From the NCBI RefSeq assembly GCF_000463015.1, contig NC_022247.1, forward strand, positions 620,001-684,000: a stretch of 64,000 nt of DNA. Reading direction: 5' to 3'. The notes below the pieces were generated by a model, which saw nothing but the letters and a program-made list of their open reading frames with translations, was not told where the DNA came from and did no database searches. Positions 1-8,109 of the stretch are shown in pieces (position 1 is the first letter of the stretch; each line of letters opens with the position of its first letter). Position numbers and translations under genes: made by a program. The stretch comes from Variovorax paradoxus B4 (GTDB lineage: Bacteria > Pseudomonadota > Gammaproteobacteria > Burkholderiales > Burkholderiaceae_C).

Positions 1-190
1 GGCCCCTGACCTCCTGCGCATGGCCCGAGGCGTCGTTGATGAGCCAGTGGCGGGCGATGAGCTGGGCGCTCGTCTCGCCCTCGTTGGTCACGGTGACGGT
101 ATAGGCAAAGGTGTAGATCTTGTCCTTGGGCGAGGACTGGTCCGCGAGATAGCGCGGCTCGACCTGGACACGGATGGGGCTGTGTGACAT
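1..190 (-). CDS. apaG: ApaG family protein, cut off at the left edge
   Basis: The first 63 codons of a minus-strand gene are visible; the rest lies beyond position 1. The protein begins MSHSPIRVQVEPRYLADQS and continues through a beta-rich stretch (IYTFAYTVTVTNEG, then RHWLIND), which is the hallmark N-terminal half of ApaG, a small fibronectin-III-like protein of about 125 residues. ApaG was linked to cobalt/magnesium tolerance and diadenosine tetraphosphate levels in enterobacteria; its molecular role is uncertain. It is divergent from rpe with 71 bases between the two starts, so promoters for both probably lie at 191-261. The family call is firm; the function is only known from the family. 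Confidence 0.9.
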   Translation of the reverse strand, partial: MSHSPIRVQVEPRYLADQSSPKDKIYTFAYTVTVTNEGETSAQLIARHWLINDASGHAQEVRG

Positions 191-261
191 GCGCGCGATG
201 GTAACTGGAGCCTTCCCTTGCACTGCTTTCCGGGTTTTCCGCCGGCTGCGACAATCGGCGC

Positions 262-957
262 ATGAACACGCCGTTCCGCATCGCCCCCTCCATTCTTTCG
301 GCCGATTTCGCCCATCTGGGCGACGAGCTGGCCAAGGTCATCGCCGCCGGCGCCGACTGGATCCATTTCGACGTGATGGACAACCATTACGTGCCCAACC
401 TGACCTTCGGCCCGATGATCTGCAAGGCCCTCAAGCCCTACGCCAGGACGGCCGACGGCGAGCCGGTGCCGATCGACGTGCACCTGATGATCCAGCCGGT
501 CGACGCGCTGGCCGCGTCTTTCGCGGAAGCGGGCGCCGACTACATCAGCTTCCACCCCGATGCCTCGCCGCACGTGAACCGCAGCATCCAGGCCATCAAG
601 GGCGCGGGCTGCAAGGCGGGGCTGGTGTTCAATCCGGGGCTGGGCCTGGAAGCGCTCGACTGGGCCATCGACGACATCGACCTGATCCTGATCATGTCCG
701 TGAACCCCGGCTTCGGCGGGCAGAGCTTCATCGATTCGGCACTGCGCAAGATCGAGCTCGCGCGCAAGCGCATCGAGCAGAGCGGGCGTGACATCCGCCT
801 GGAAGTGGACGGCGGCATCAAGGCCGACAACATCGCGCGCGTCGCTTCCGCCGGCGCCGACACCTTCGTGGCGGGCAGCGCGATCTTCAACGCCAAGGAC
901 TACGCGGCGGTGATCTCGTCCATGCGCGAGCAGCTCGCAGGCGTGGGCGGCAAATAA
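262..957 (+). CDS. rpe: Ribulose-phosphate 3-epimerase
   Basis: This 231-residue TIM-barrel enzyme interconverts D-ribulose 5-phosphate and D-xylulose 5-phosphate in the pentose phosphate and Calvin pathways. Family signatures are in the right order: [12 protein letters not shown] near the N-terminus, [17 protein letters not shown] with the metal-ligand and catalytic aspartate, [16 protein letters not shown] for phosphate binding, then DGGI and GSAIF near the end. Length matches the family. The ATG at 262 is the only start that leaves the conserved N-terminus intact. It ends TAATAG, a double stop, 13 bases before the end of the convergent small gene. Confidence 0.97.
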   Translation: MNTPFRIAPSILSADFAHLGDELAKVIAAGADWIHFDVMDNHYVPNLTFGPMICKALKPYARTADGEPVPIDVHLMIQPVDALAASFAEAGADYISFHPDASPHVNRSIQAIKGAGCKAGLVFNPGLGLEALDWAIDDIDLILIMSVNPGFGGQSFIDSALRKIELARKRIEQSGRDIRLEVDGGIKADNIARVASAGADTFVAGSAIFNAKDYAAVISSMREQLAGVGGK

Positions 958-970
958 TAGAAATCCCGGG

Positions 971-1243
971 TCAGGGCTTGACCTTGTCGTTGTAGACGCG
1001 GTCCGCCACCGGTCCGCGGTCGGTGTCCACGCTGCCGCGCTCGATGTCCTCGTAGCTCTTGCGGCCCACCTCGGACGGCTGTCCGTCCTGCGCTTCCTGG
1101 CTGTCGGAAGACTGGTCGTGCTCGTGCGGCAGGCGCGGCGCCGAATCGCCGCCCTGTTCGATCTTGGTGTTGCCGCCGCCGGCGTCCCGCAGCGGATCGC
1201 TCGGATCGACCGGAGCCTTGGTACGGCGCTTGGTGCTGCTCAT
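971..1243 (-). CDS. Small hydrophilic hypothetical protein
   Basis: A 90-residue protein I do not recognise. It is strongly hydrophilic and rich in Asp, Glu, Gly, Ser and charged residues, with no signal peptide, membrane segment or cysteine, so it is probably a soluble, largely disordered protein. The start MSSTKRRTK is basic and the rest mostly acidic. It converges on rpe with 13 bases between the stops and no strong terminator in the gap. Similar short, Gly/Asp-rich proteins are common in Comamonadaceae, but I cannot name a family. It could be a chance frame, although codon use and isolation favour a real gene. Confidence 0.65.
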   Translation of the reverse strand: MSSTKRRTKAPVDPSDPLRDAGGGNTKIEQGGDSAPRLPHEHDQSSDSQEAQDGQPSEVGRKSYEDIERGSVDTDRGPVADRVYNDKVKP

Positions 1244-1422
1244 GGCGCTGTTCCTTCACGGTGTCTTTCTGTGGGGTGAGCCTGCATGGCGCGCCGGCCG
1301 CGGCCGGTAGGACAGGCCCGGCATGCCCTGTAGGCACGGCACGCCGGGCCGCGCTCGATGCGCTGCTATGAAACGAGTAGCGGCTTTGCGTGCAGGGGAA
1401 GGCCTCCGCAATAATCGCCGGG

Positions 1423-2427
1423 ATGTCCTCCGATCCATTTGCCGCCACCGTGACCGACAGCCTGCGCATCCACACCTTCGCCGCGCTGGAGCCCGGCCCG
1501 CGGCTGCTCGTGCTGGGCGGGGTGCATGGCGACGAGACCTGCGGCACCGCGGGCATCGAGCGCGTGCTGGCCGAACTCGATGGCGGCACCTTCCGGCTGC
1601 GGCGCGGGCAGCTCACCCTGGTGCCGGTCGCCAATCCGATGGCGCGGCGGCGCCTGCAGCGCGAGGGCGAGCGCAACCTCAACCGCCTGTTCAGGCCCAG
1701 CGCGGAGCCCGCGGACTACGAAGACCGGGTCACCAACGTGCTGTGCCCGCTGATCGAGCGGCACGACGTGCTGCTCGACCTGCATTCCTTCCAGAGCGAG
1801 GGCGAGGCCTTCGCGATGATCGGCCCGCGGGACAACACCGGTACGCTGGAGCCCTTCGCGCGCGCCAGCGAGGAGGGGCTGCTTGCGCTGCACCTGGGCA
1901 CGCCCATCGTGGTGGAGGGCTGGCTCGACATCTACGCCGCCGGGCTCGCGCAGCGTTCCGCCGGCATCGCGGTCGGCGACGATGCGATCGACTTCGGCCG
2001 CGGCACCAACGAATACATCCGCAATTGCGGCGGCTACGGCGTCACGCTCGAATGCGGCCAGCACCGGGACCCGAAGGCGCCCGAGGTGGCGTGGCGCGCC
2101 ATCCGGCGCGCGCTCGCGCTGCTCGGCATGGCGGCGTTGCCCCAGGGGTTGGTGGCGGAGCCGCCCAGCCCGCCCCAACTGCTGCGCCTGGCGAGCGTGA
2201 CGGACCGGCAGCACGAGGACGACAGCTTCGTGCGCGACTGGGCCACCTTCGATGCGGTGCAGCGCGGCGAACCGATCGGCATGCGCCACGACGGCACGCT
2301 GGTGAGCGCGCCGGGCGACGGGTTCATCGTCTTTCCCAACGCGCTGGCGCTGCCCGGCGCCGAATGGTTCTACTTCGCGCATCCGAGCGAACGCGTGCTC
2401 GGGCCCCCGGTCGCCAGCGCCGCCTGA
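1423..2427 (+). CDS. Succinylglutamate desuccinylase/aspartoacylase family protein
   Basis: A zinc-dependent amidohydrolase-like protein of 334 residues in the AstE/AspA branch of the M14 carboxypeptidase fold. The motif GGVHGDE near residue 30 supplies the first zinc-binding His and Glu, and DLHSFQSEG near residue 120 the second His, in the usual order and spacing. The substrate cannot be told from sequence; family members cleave N-acyl amino acids such as N-succinylglutamate or N-acetylaspartate. It is not in an astABDE operon, which argues against the arginine catabolic enzyme itself. I chose the ATG at 1423; an in-frame GTG at 1390 would add 11 residues. Confidence 0.85.
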   Translation: MSSDPFAATVTDSLRIHTFAALEPGPRLLVLGGVHGDETCGTAGIERVLAELDGGTFRLRRGQLTLVPVANPMARRRLQREGERNLNRLFRPSAEPADYEDRVTNVLCPLIERHDVLLDLHSFQSEGEAFAMIGPRDNTGTLEPFARASEEGLLALHLGTPIVVEGWLDIYAAGLAQRSAGIAVGDDAIDFGRGTNEYIRNCGGYGVTLECGQHRDPKAPEVAWRAIRRALALLGMAALPQGLVAEPPSPPQLLRLASVTDRQHEDDSFVRDWATFDAVQRGEPIGMRHDGTLVSAPGDGFIVFPNALALPGAEWFYFAHPSERVLGPPVASAA

Positions 2428-2492
2428 GCCTACGGCAGGCGCCGCCGCGTTCCTACATCGCACACCGGCGCGGGGCGCAGAGTTTCGAGGCT

Positions 2493-2525
2493 GAAGGAGT
2501 GTGTCCATGGCAGTCTCGAAAAAAA
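2493..2525 (+). promoter_or_regulatory. Ribosome binding site, ATG and A7 tract at the start of ku
   Basis: GAAGGAG at 2493-2499 lies seven bases before an ATG at 2507, an ideal arrangement. That ATG reads MAVSKK and then meets seven consecutive A residues (2519-2525), after which its frame leaves the Ku frame. With six A residues it would read MAVSKKAPAPRVLWKG and run straight into Ku. The A7 tract therefore separates the best start signal from its gene by one base. Confidence 0.75.
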
Positions 2526-3530
2526 GCCCCCGCGCCGCGCGTCCTGTGGAAGGGCGCGATCAGCTTCGGCCTCGTCCACATCCCGGTGGCGCTCTACTCG
2601 GCCACCACCGACCACGGCATCGACTTCGACTGGCTCGACAAGCGCACGATGGACCCGGTGGGCTACAAGCGCATCAACAAGAAGACCGGCAAGGAAATTG
2701 CGCGCGAGAACATCGTCAAGGGCATCGCGTACGAAGACGGCGAATACGTGGTGCTGAGCGACAAGGAAATTGCCGACGCGTATCCCAAGACCACGCAGAC
2801 CATCGAGATCGAGAGCTTCGTGCCCGCCAACGGCATTCCGTTCGTCTATCTCGAGCGCCCCTACTACGTGGCGCCCATCAACCGCGGCGCCAAGGTGTAT
2901 GCGCTGCTGCGCGAGACGCTGCAGCGCAGCCGGCGCATCGGCGTGGCGCGCGTGGTGATCCAGACCAAGCAGCATCTCGCCGCGCTCGTGCCCGTGGGCC
3001 CGGGGCTGGTGCTGAACCTGCTGCGCTGGGGCGCCGACATCCGGCCCTGGACCGAGCTCCCGCTGCCTTCCGAGGATGCGAAGAAAGCGGGCCTGAACGA
3101 GCGCGAGATCAAGATGGCCGAGCAGCTGGTCGAGGACATGAGCGCCGACTGGGACCCGGACGACTACAAGGACGAGTTCAAGGACGAGATCCTGCGGCTC
3201 GTCGACCGCAAGGTGGCCGCAGGCCAGACCGAGACCGTGACGCAGCCCGAGCCCGAAGAGGGCCAGGCCGTCGAAAGCCGCGGCGCGAAGATCATCGACC
3301 TCACCGAGCTGCTGCAGCGCAGCCTGCGCAAGGGCGGTGTCGGCGGCAAGGCGGCCGCGGCCGGCAAGGCCGATGAAGACCCAGAGGAGGCGCAGGAAGA
3401 GGCGCCCGCAAGAACCAAGTCCAAGGCCAAGCCCAGGGCCCATGGCAAGAGCGCCGCAAAAAGCAGCAGCAGCACCGCACGCAAGCGCACCGCGGCCAAG
3501 GCCGCCACCGCCCGGCGCCGCGCGGCATGA
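2499..3530 (+). CDS. ku: Ku protein, DNA end-binding (start disturbed by an A7 tract)
   Basis: Ku binds DNA double-strand ends as a ring-shaped dimer and recruits LigD for non-homologous end joining. The core runs from WKGAISFGLVHIPV through ERPYYVAPI, the classic bacterial Ku fold of about 260 residues. It is followed by a Lys/Ala/Arg-rich tail of roughly 60 residues, typical of extended Ku proteins that bind DNA on their own. The Ku frame is open from a possible GTG start at 2499, used here, with a weaker GAGG eight bases upstream. The better start (ATG 2507) is one base out of frame because of an A7 run. The stop overlaps ligD-pol as ATGA, so the two are translationally coupled. Confidence 0.88.
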   Translation: MCPWQSRKKAPAPRVLWKGAISFGLVHIPVALYSATTDHGIDFDWLDKRTMDPVGYKRINKKTGKEIARENIVKGIAYEDGEYVVLSDKEIADAYPKTTQTIEIESFVPANGIPFVYLERPYYVAPINRGAKVYALLRETLQRSRRIGVARVVIQTKQHLAALVPVGPGLVLNLLRWGADIRPWTELPLPSEDAKKAGLNEREIKMAEQLVEDMSADWDPDDYKDEFKDEILRLVDRKVAAGQTETVTQPEPEEGQAVESRGAKIIDLTELLQRSLRKGGVGGKAAAAGKADEDPEEAQEEAPARTKSKAKPRAHGKSAAKSSSSTARKRTAAKAATARRRAA

Positions 3531-4435
3531 GCGATCGAATGAGCACGCGGAAGAAGGCACTGCGCATCACCCACGCGGAGCGCGTGATCGACGCCGCCAG
3601 CGGCATCACCAAGGGCGAACTCGCGGCCTACTACGCTTCGGTTGCGCCGCTGATCCTGTCGCATCTCGCGGGGCGGCCCGTGGCGCTGGTGCGCGCGCCT
3701 GACGGCGTGGGCGGCGAGCTGTTCTTCCAGAAGCATGCGCAGCACAGCGAGATCGCAGGCATCAAGCTGCTCGATCCAGCGCTCGACCCGGGGCACGATC
3801 CGCTGCTGCAGATCGACACCGCCGAGGCGCTGCTCGGTGCGGCGCAGTTCAACACCATCGAGCTGCACACCTGGAACGCCACCTCGCGCGCCATCGGCAA
3901 GCCCGACCGCATGACCTTCGACCTCGACCCCGGCGAGGGCATCGACTGGCAGCTGATGAAGGAGGCCGCGCTGCTGGTGCACGTGCTGCTCGACGAGCTC
4001 GGCCTGCCTTCGTTCCTGAAGACCAGCGGCGGCAAGGGACTGCACGTGGTGGTGCCGCTTCGGCGCCAGTTCGGCTGGGACGAGGTGCGCGGCTTCTCGC
4101 GGGCCATCGTCGAGCACCTGGCGCGCACCGTTCCGGCGCGCTTCGTGGCCAAGAGCGGGCCGCGCAACCGCGTGGGCAGGATCTTTGCGGACTATCTTCG
4201 CAACGGCTTCGGCGCCACCACGGTCAGCGCGTGGTCGGCGCGCGCCCGGCCGGGCATGGGCGTGTCGGTGCCGCTGGCGTGGGAAGAGCTGCCCGACCTG
4301 GACAGCGCCGCCCACTGGACGGTGGCCAACATCGCCGGGCGCCTTGCCATCGGCAACACGCCCTGGGACGCGATGGAGCGCAGCCGCACGGGTCTTCGCG
4401 CCGCCATGGAGATGCTCGGCTATCTGCCTGCGTGA
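3527..4435 (+). CDS. LigD-type NHEJ polymerase/primase domain protein, stand-alone
   Basis: A 302-residue archaeo-eukaryotic-primase-like polymerase that fills and extends broken DNA ends during end joining. TFDLDPGEG near residue 132 carries the two metal-binding aspartates, TSGGKGLHVV near 164 the Ser-Gly-x-Lys-Gly-x-His triphosphate-binding motif, and RIFADYLRN near 220 the third acidic residue. In many bacteria this domain is fused to an ATP-dependent ligase and a phosphoesterase. Here it stands alone, so a ligase must be encoded elsewhere. The ATGA overlap with ku supports a functional pair. Confidence 0.92.
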   Translation: MSDRMSTRKKALRITHAERVIDAASGITKGELAAYYASVAPLILSHLAGRPVALVRAPDGVGGELFFQKHAQHSEIAGIKLLDPALDPGHDPLLQIDTAEALLGAAQFNTIELHTWNATSRAIGKPDRMTFDLDPGEGIDWQLMKEAALLVHVLLDELGLPSFLKTSGGKGLHVVVPLRRQFGWDEVRGFSRAIVEHLARTVPARFVAKSGPRNRVGRIFADYLRNGFGATTVSAWSARARPGMGVSVPLAWEELPDLDSAAHWTVANIAGRLAIGNTPWDAMERSRTGLRAAMEMLGYLPA

Positions 4436-4445
4436 GGCCCCGGCC

Positions 4446-5264
4446 CTACTGCGGCACTTCCTCGGTCGTGACTTCGAAGCGCTTCAGCGAGTTGGCGCCG
4501 AACACCATGGTGATCGGCACGTCGGCCGCGTCGCGCCCGCGCGCAATCACGATGCGGCCGATGCGCGGCACGTTGTGGCGCGCGTCGAAGGTGTACCAGC
4601 GCTCTCCCAGGTACACCTCGAACCAGGCGCTGAAGTCCATCGGAGAGGGCACGGGCGGAATGCCGATGTCGCCGAGATAGCCGGTGGCGTAGCGCGCGGG
4701 AATGTTCATGCAGCGGCACAGCGTGATGGCCAGGTGGGCGAAGTCCCGGCAGACGCCCGTGCGTTCGCGGAATCCCTCCAGCGCCGTGCGCGTGGCGCGC
4801 GCGCTCTGGTAGTCGAAGCGCAGGTGCTCGTGCACGAAATCGCAGATGGACTGCACGCGGTGCCAGCCCGGTGCCACGTTGGCGAAATTGCTCCAGGCGA
4901 ACGCGAGCAGTTCGCTGTCGACCTCGCAGTAGCGGCTCGGCAGCAGGAAGGGCAGCGTGGACACCGGCAGGTCCGCCGCCGCGTGCTCGACCGCGCCGTA
5001 GTCCACCGGATCGGCCCAGCCCGGGTCGAACACCACCGCGTGGTTGCGCAGCCGCACGCTCTGCACGCCCGCGGGAATCCGCACGCGCGCGCAATGGTTG
5101 TCGAAGCCGTCCATGTAGTAGTCGGTATGCAGCGGCGGCGTGAGGGTGACGTGCTCGCCGTCCTGCAGGTCCGCTGCGCGCGAAGGGTGGACATGCAGCA
5201 TGTAGACCAGTGCGGTGGGCGCCGTGACGGCGAGTTCGATGTCGAAACCGATCTTGATCTGCAT
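4446..5264 (-). CDS. Transglutaminase-like cysteine peptidase family protein
   Basis: A 272-residue protein with an N-terminal beta-sandwich region and a C-terminal transglutaminase-like core. The nucleophile motif TGVCRDFAHLAI near residue 165 and the acidic motif FDARHN near 235 are clear. The usual catalytic His position before WFEVYL reads DFSAWFE, so a Ser is present there. The start MQIKIGFDIELAV is preceded by an AG-rich stretch that can act as a ribosome site. No signal peptide is seen, so the protein is probably cytoplasmic. The substrate is unknown; relatives are annotated as peptidases or as partners of alpha-E and circularly permuted ATP-grasp proteins. It converges on the NHEJ pair. 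Confidence 0.82.
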   Translation of the reverse strand: MQIKIGFDIELAVTAPTALVYMLHVHPSRAADLQDGEHVTLTPPLHTDYYMDGFDNHCARVRIPAGVQSVRLRNHAVVFDPGWADPVDYGAVEHAAADLPVSTLPFLLPSRYCEVDSELLAFAWSNFANVAPGWHRVQSICDFVHEHLRFDYQSARATRTALEGFRERTGVCRDFAHLAITLCRCMNIPARYATGYLGDIGIPPVPSPMDFSAWFEVYLGERWYTFDARHNVPRIGRIVIARGRDAADVPITMVFGANSLKRFEVTTEEVPQ

Positions 5265-5599
5265 GTTCTTTCTTTCTTCCCTGTGTAAATGGCGTCGGTC
5301 CACAAATGCCCAAGCAGGCTTCGTGCCGCCCGTGTCCGATGCTACGGCTGCGCACGAGGCGCGGATGCGGGCCGACACGCCAGGCCGCGTAGGCGGCAGC
5401 CAGGCGCTGTCGGTGTGCTCCTACCGCGTAGACGCCGCCTCTCCCACAAGCGCGGGCGAGGCGCCACTACGGGTAACAGTGTGAGAAAAACATAACCTTT
5501 GGATTCGCTCGCAACTGCCCCCGCGAACCCGCTTTCGTGGCTTCATGGAGGCCGCAGCGCAAGCATCGAGTTGTTCAATCTGATCTGCTGGAGCGAATC
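5265..5599. other. Intergenic region between divergent genes
   Basis: This 335-base stretch separates the minus-strand transglutaminase gene from the plus-strand small membrane protein and katE. It must hold promoters for both. An A/T-richer patch lies near 5480-5510 (GTGAGAAAAACATAACC). I see no convincing sigma-70 pair, no palindromic operator and no credible gene. Short open frames here lack ribosome sites and conserved-looking sequence. Confidence 0.5.
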
Positions 5600-5767
5600 A
5601 TGGATCTGTCGTCGCTGTTCGATTCACTCACCGGTGCTTGGGGGGATGAAATCCTGTTCTGGGTGGTGGCCGCCGTGGCGGGTTTCATCTGCCTGATTGC
5701 GCTGGTGAACGTGCTGGACCTTTTTATCGACAACGAAGCTGACCCTCCCATGAAAGACCCTCGATGA
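5600..5767 (+). CDS. Small single-span membrane protein coupled to katE
   Basis: A 55-residue protein beginning MDLSSLFDSLTG. Residues about 18-42 (ILFWVVAAVAGFICLIALV) form one strongly hydrophobic helix, followed by an acidic and polar tail ending in MKDPR. CTGGAG lies about ten bases before the ATG. Its TGA overlaps the katE ATG in an ATGA arrangement, so the two are translationally coupled. I do not recognise the family. An inner-membrane location is likely; a role in oxidative-stress signalling or membrane protection is only a guess from the neighbour. Confidence 0.65.
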   Translation: MDLSSLFDSLTGAWGDEILFWVVAAVAGFICLIALVNVLDLFIDNEADPPMKDPR

Positions 5768-7950
5768 CGCCTCAGAACAAGGCCGCCGCCGGACGCCGCT
5801 CGAAGGCCATGGACGGCAGCAACGCCAAGCAGCAGCAACTCGATGGCTTCGCAACCGATCATGCGCCCAATCTGACGACCAACCAGGGTCTTCAGATTCC
5901 CGACAACCACAATTCGCTCAAGGCCGGGGTGCGCGGGCCCACGCTGCTCGAAGATTTCATCCTGCGCGAGAAGATCACGCACTTCGACCACGAGCGCATT
6001 CCCGAGCGCGCGGTGCATGCACGCGGCTCGGCGGCGCATGGCTATTTCCAGGTCTACAAGTCGATGTCGCAGTTCACCTGCGCCGATTTCCTGCAGGACC
6101 CGGACGCGAAGACGCCCGTTTTCGTGCGTTTCTCCACCGTGGCCGGCTCGCGCGGCTCGGCCGACACGGTGCGCGACGTGCGCGGCTTTGCCGTCAAGTT
6201 CTACACGCGAGAGGGCAACTACGACCTCGTGGGCAACAACATCCCGGTGTTCTTCATCCAGGACGCGATGAAGTTCCCCGACCTCATCCATGCCGTGAAG
6301 CCCGAGCCGCACCACGAGATGCCGCAGGCTGCCAGCGCGCACGATACCTTCTGGGATTTCGTCTCGCTCATGCCCGAGAGCACCCACATGCTGATGTGGG
6401 CGATGTCGGACCGCGCCGTTCCGCGCAGCCTGCGCATGATGGAAGGCTTCGGCGTGCACACCTTCCGCTTCGTGAACATCCGCGGTGAGAGCCACTTCGT
6501 GAAGTTCCACTGGAAGCCCAAGCTCGGCATCCACGGCCTGGCGTGGGACGAGGCGCAGAAGGTCGCGGGCAAGGACCCCGACTTCCATCGCCGCGACCTG
6601 TGGGAAGCCATCGACCAGGGCGACTTTCCCGAGTGGGAACTCGGCGTGCAGCTGGTGCCGCCGGACAAGGCGAGTTCGCTCGGCTTCGACCTGCTCGATC
6701 CCACCAAGCTGATCCCCGAAGAGATGGTGCCCGTGCAGCGCATCGGCCGGCTCGTGCTCAACCGCAACCCCGAGAACTTCTTCGCCGAAACCGAGCAGGT
6801 GGCGTTCCATCCGGGACACGTGGTGCCGGGCATCGACTTCAGCAACGACCCGCTGCTGCAGGGGCGCCTGTTCTCCTATACCGATACGCAGATCTCGCGG
6901 CTCGGCGGCGCGAACTTCCACGAGCTGCCCATCAACAAGAGCGTGTGCCCGTTCCACAACTTCCAGCGCGACGGCATGCACCGCCAGGCCATTGCGCGCG
7001 GCCAGGTGGCCTATGAGCCCAACTCGCTGGGCGACGGCAAGGAGTTCAGGGTCGACGGCGGCAGCGCCGGCTTCCAGTCGCATCCCGACGAGCTCGAGTC
7101 GCCCAAGGTGCGCCGGCGCAGCCCGTCGTTCGACGATCACTTCACGCAGGCGCGGCTGTTCTTCAACAGCCAGAGCGCGGCCGAGAAGGAGCACATCATT
7201 GCGGCCTTCCGCTTCGAGCTCTCCAAGGTCGATGTACCGGCCATCCGCCAGCGCATGGTCGACAACCTGGCGCACGTCGACGAGAAGCTCGCGCGCCGCG
7301 TGGCCGAGCCGCTGGGCATCGGCGCGCCGGACGCCAAGGCGGCCGCGGGCCGCGCAGGATACCGCGAGCACCGCATGACCCTGCCCATCGAGGAGTCGCC
7401 CGCGCTCAGCATGGCCGACACCGGCGACGGCTCGATCCGCACGCGCAGGATCGCGATCCTCGCGGCCGATGGCATCGACTCCGCCTCGCTCAAGCCGATC
7501 CGCGATGCGCTCGAGCAGGCCGGCGGCAAATGCAAGGTGGTCGGCGCCCGCCTGGGCACCATCGCCAGCGCATCGAAGCGGCAGATCGACGTCGACATGA
7601 CCTTCGCCAACGGGCCATCGGTCGTGTTCGATGCCGTGCTGATCCCCGGTGGCGCCCAGGGCGTTGCGGCGCTTGCGGGCATGGGCGATGCGGTGCACTT
7701 CGTGCTCGAGGCGTACAAGCATTGCAAGGCCATCTGCACCGTGGGCGATGGCGTGCAGCTGCTCTCCACGCTCGGCATCAGCGCGAACGCGCAGCAGGGG
7801 GACGCACCCGCCGGCGTCATCGTTGCGGCCACGCCGGTCACCAACCTCGGCGACACCAGCGAGGCGACGCAGATCGCGCAGGCCTTCATCGCCGCGATTG
7901 CCAGGCACCGCCACTGGGACCGCGTCAACATCGATGCGATTCCTGCGTGA
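5764..7950 (+). CDS. katE: Catalase HPII, large-subunit monofunctional haem catalase
   Basis: A 728-residue clade-2 catalase that converts hydrogen peroxide to water and oxygen. The distal His lies in [13 protein letters not shown] near residue 85, the distal Asn in [11 protein letters not shown] near 160, and the proximal haem-binding Tyr region in [20 protein letters not shown] near 380. The C-terminal 160 residues ([16 protein letters not shown] onward) form the flavodoxin/DJ-1-like domain found only in large-subunit catalases. Length fits E. coli KatE (753). No signal peptide, so cytoplasmic. KatE is typically a stationary-phase, general-stress enzyme; regulation here is not visible in sequence. 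It overlaps the upstream 55-residue gene by four bases. Confidence 0.97.
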   Translation: MTPQNKAAAGRRSKAMDGSNAKQQQLDGFATDHAPNLTTNQGLQIPDNHNSLKAGVRGPTLLEDFILREKITHFDHERIPERAVHARGSAAHGYFQVYKSMSQFTCADFLQDPDAKTPVFVRFSTVAGSRGSADTVRDVRGFAVKFYTREGNYDLVGNNIPVFFIQDAMKFPDLIHAVKPEPHHEMPQAASAHDTFWDFVSLMPESTHMLMWAMSDRAVPRSLRMMEGFGVHTFRFVNIRGESHFVKFHWKPKLGIHGLAWDEAQKVAGKDPDFHRRDLWEAIDQGDFPEWELGVQLVPPDKASSLGFDLLDPTKLIPEEMVPVQRIGRLVLNRNPENFFAETEQVAFHPGHVVPGIDFSNDPLLQGRLFSYTDTQISRLGGANFHELPINKSVCPFHNFQRDGMHRQAIARGQVAYEPNSLGDGKEFRVDGGSAGFQSHPDELESPKVRRRSPSFDDHFTQARLFFNSQSAAEKEHIIAAFRFELSKVDVPAIRQRMVDNLAHVDEKLARRVAEPLGIGAPDAKAAAGRAGYREHRMTLPIEESPALSMADTGDGSIRTRRIAILAADGIDSASLKPIRDALEQAGGKCKVVGARLGTIASASKRQIDVDMTFANGPSVVFDAVLIPGGAQGVAALAGMGDAVHFVLEAYKHCKAICTVGDGVQLLSTLGISANAQQGDAPAGVIVAATPVTNLGDTSEATQIAQAFIAAIARHRHWDRVNIDAIPA

Positions 7951-8109
7951 TGCAGGGCCTGTGGCCGTAGTCCATTCGCGCTAGGCCTTCTTGCGAATAG
8001 GCGCGGCAGGGGCCCGATCCTAGACTTTCCCCACGAGGCCTGAACGGCGCGCACTTCCGCGGCGTCGACCCCCGCAACCGCGGGCACACGGGCCGCGCGC
8101 GGGGGTCCA

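Noticed and set aside
970..990. Terminator between rpe and the convergent small gene
   Set aside because: GGTCA/TGACC gives only a five-base stem without a T-run.
1323..2498. Long open frame continuous with Ku on its N-terminal side
   Set aside because: It overlaps the well-supported aspartoacylase-family gene in another frame and is Arg/Ala-rich without similarity to any fold. Ku begins near 2499-2507.
4420..5355. Other frames over the transglutaminase-like gene, both strands
   Set aside because: They are Arg/Ala/Pro-rich shadows; only the 4446-5264 minus frame has the Cys and Asp motifs.
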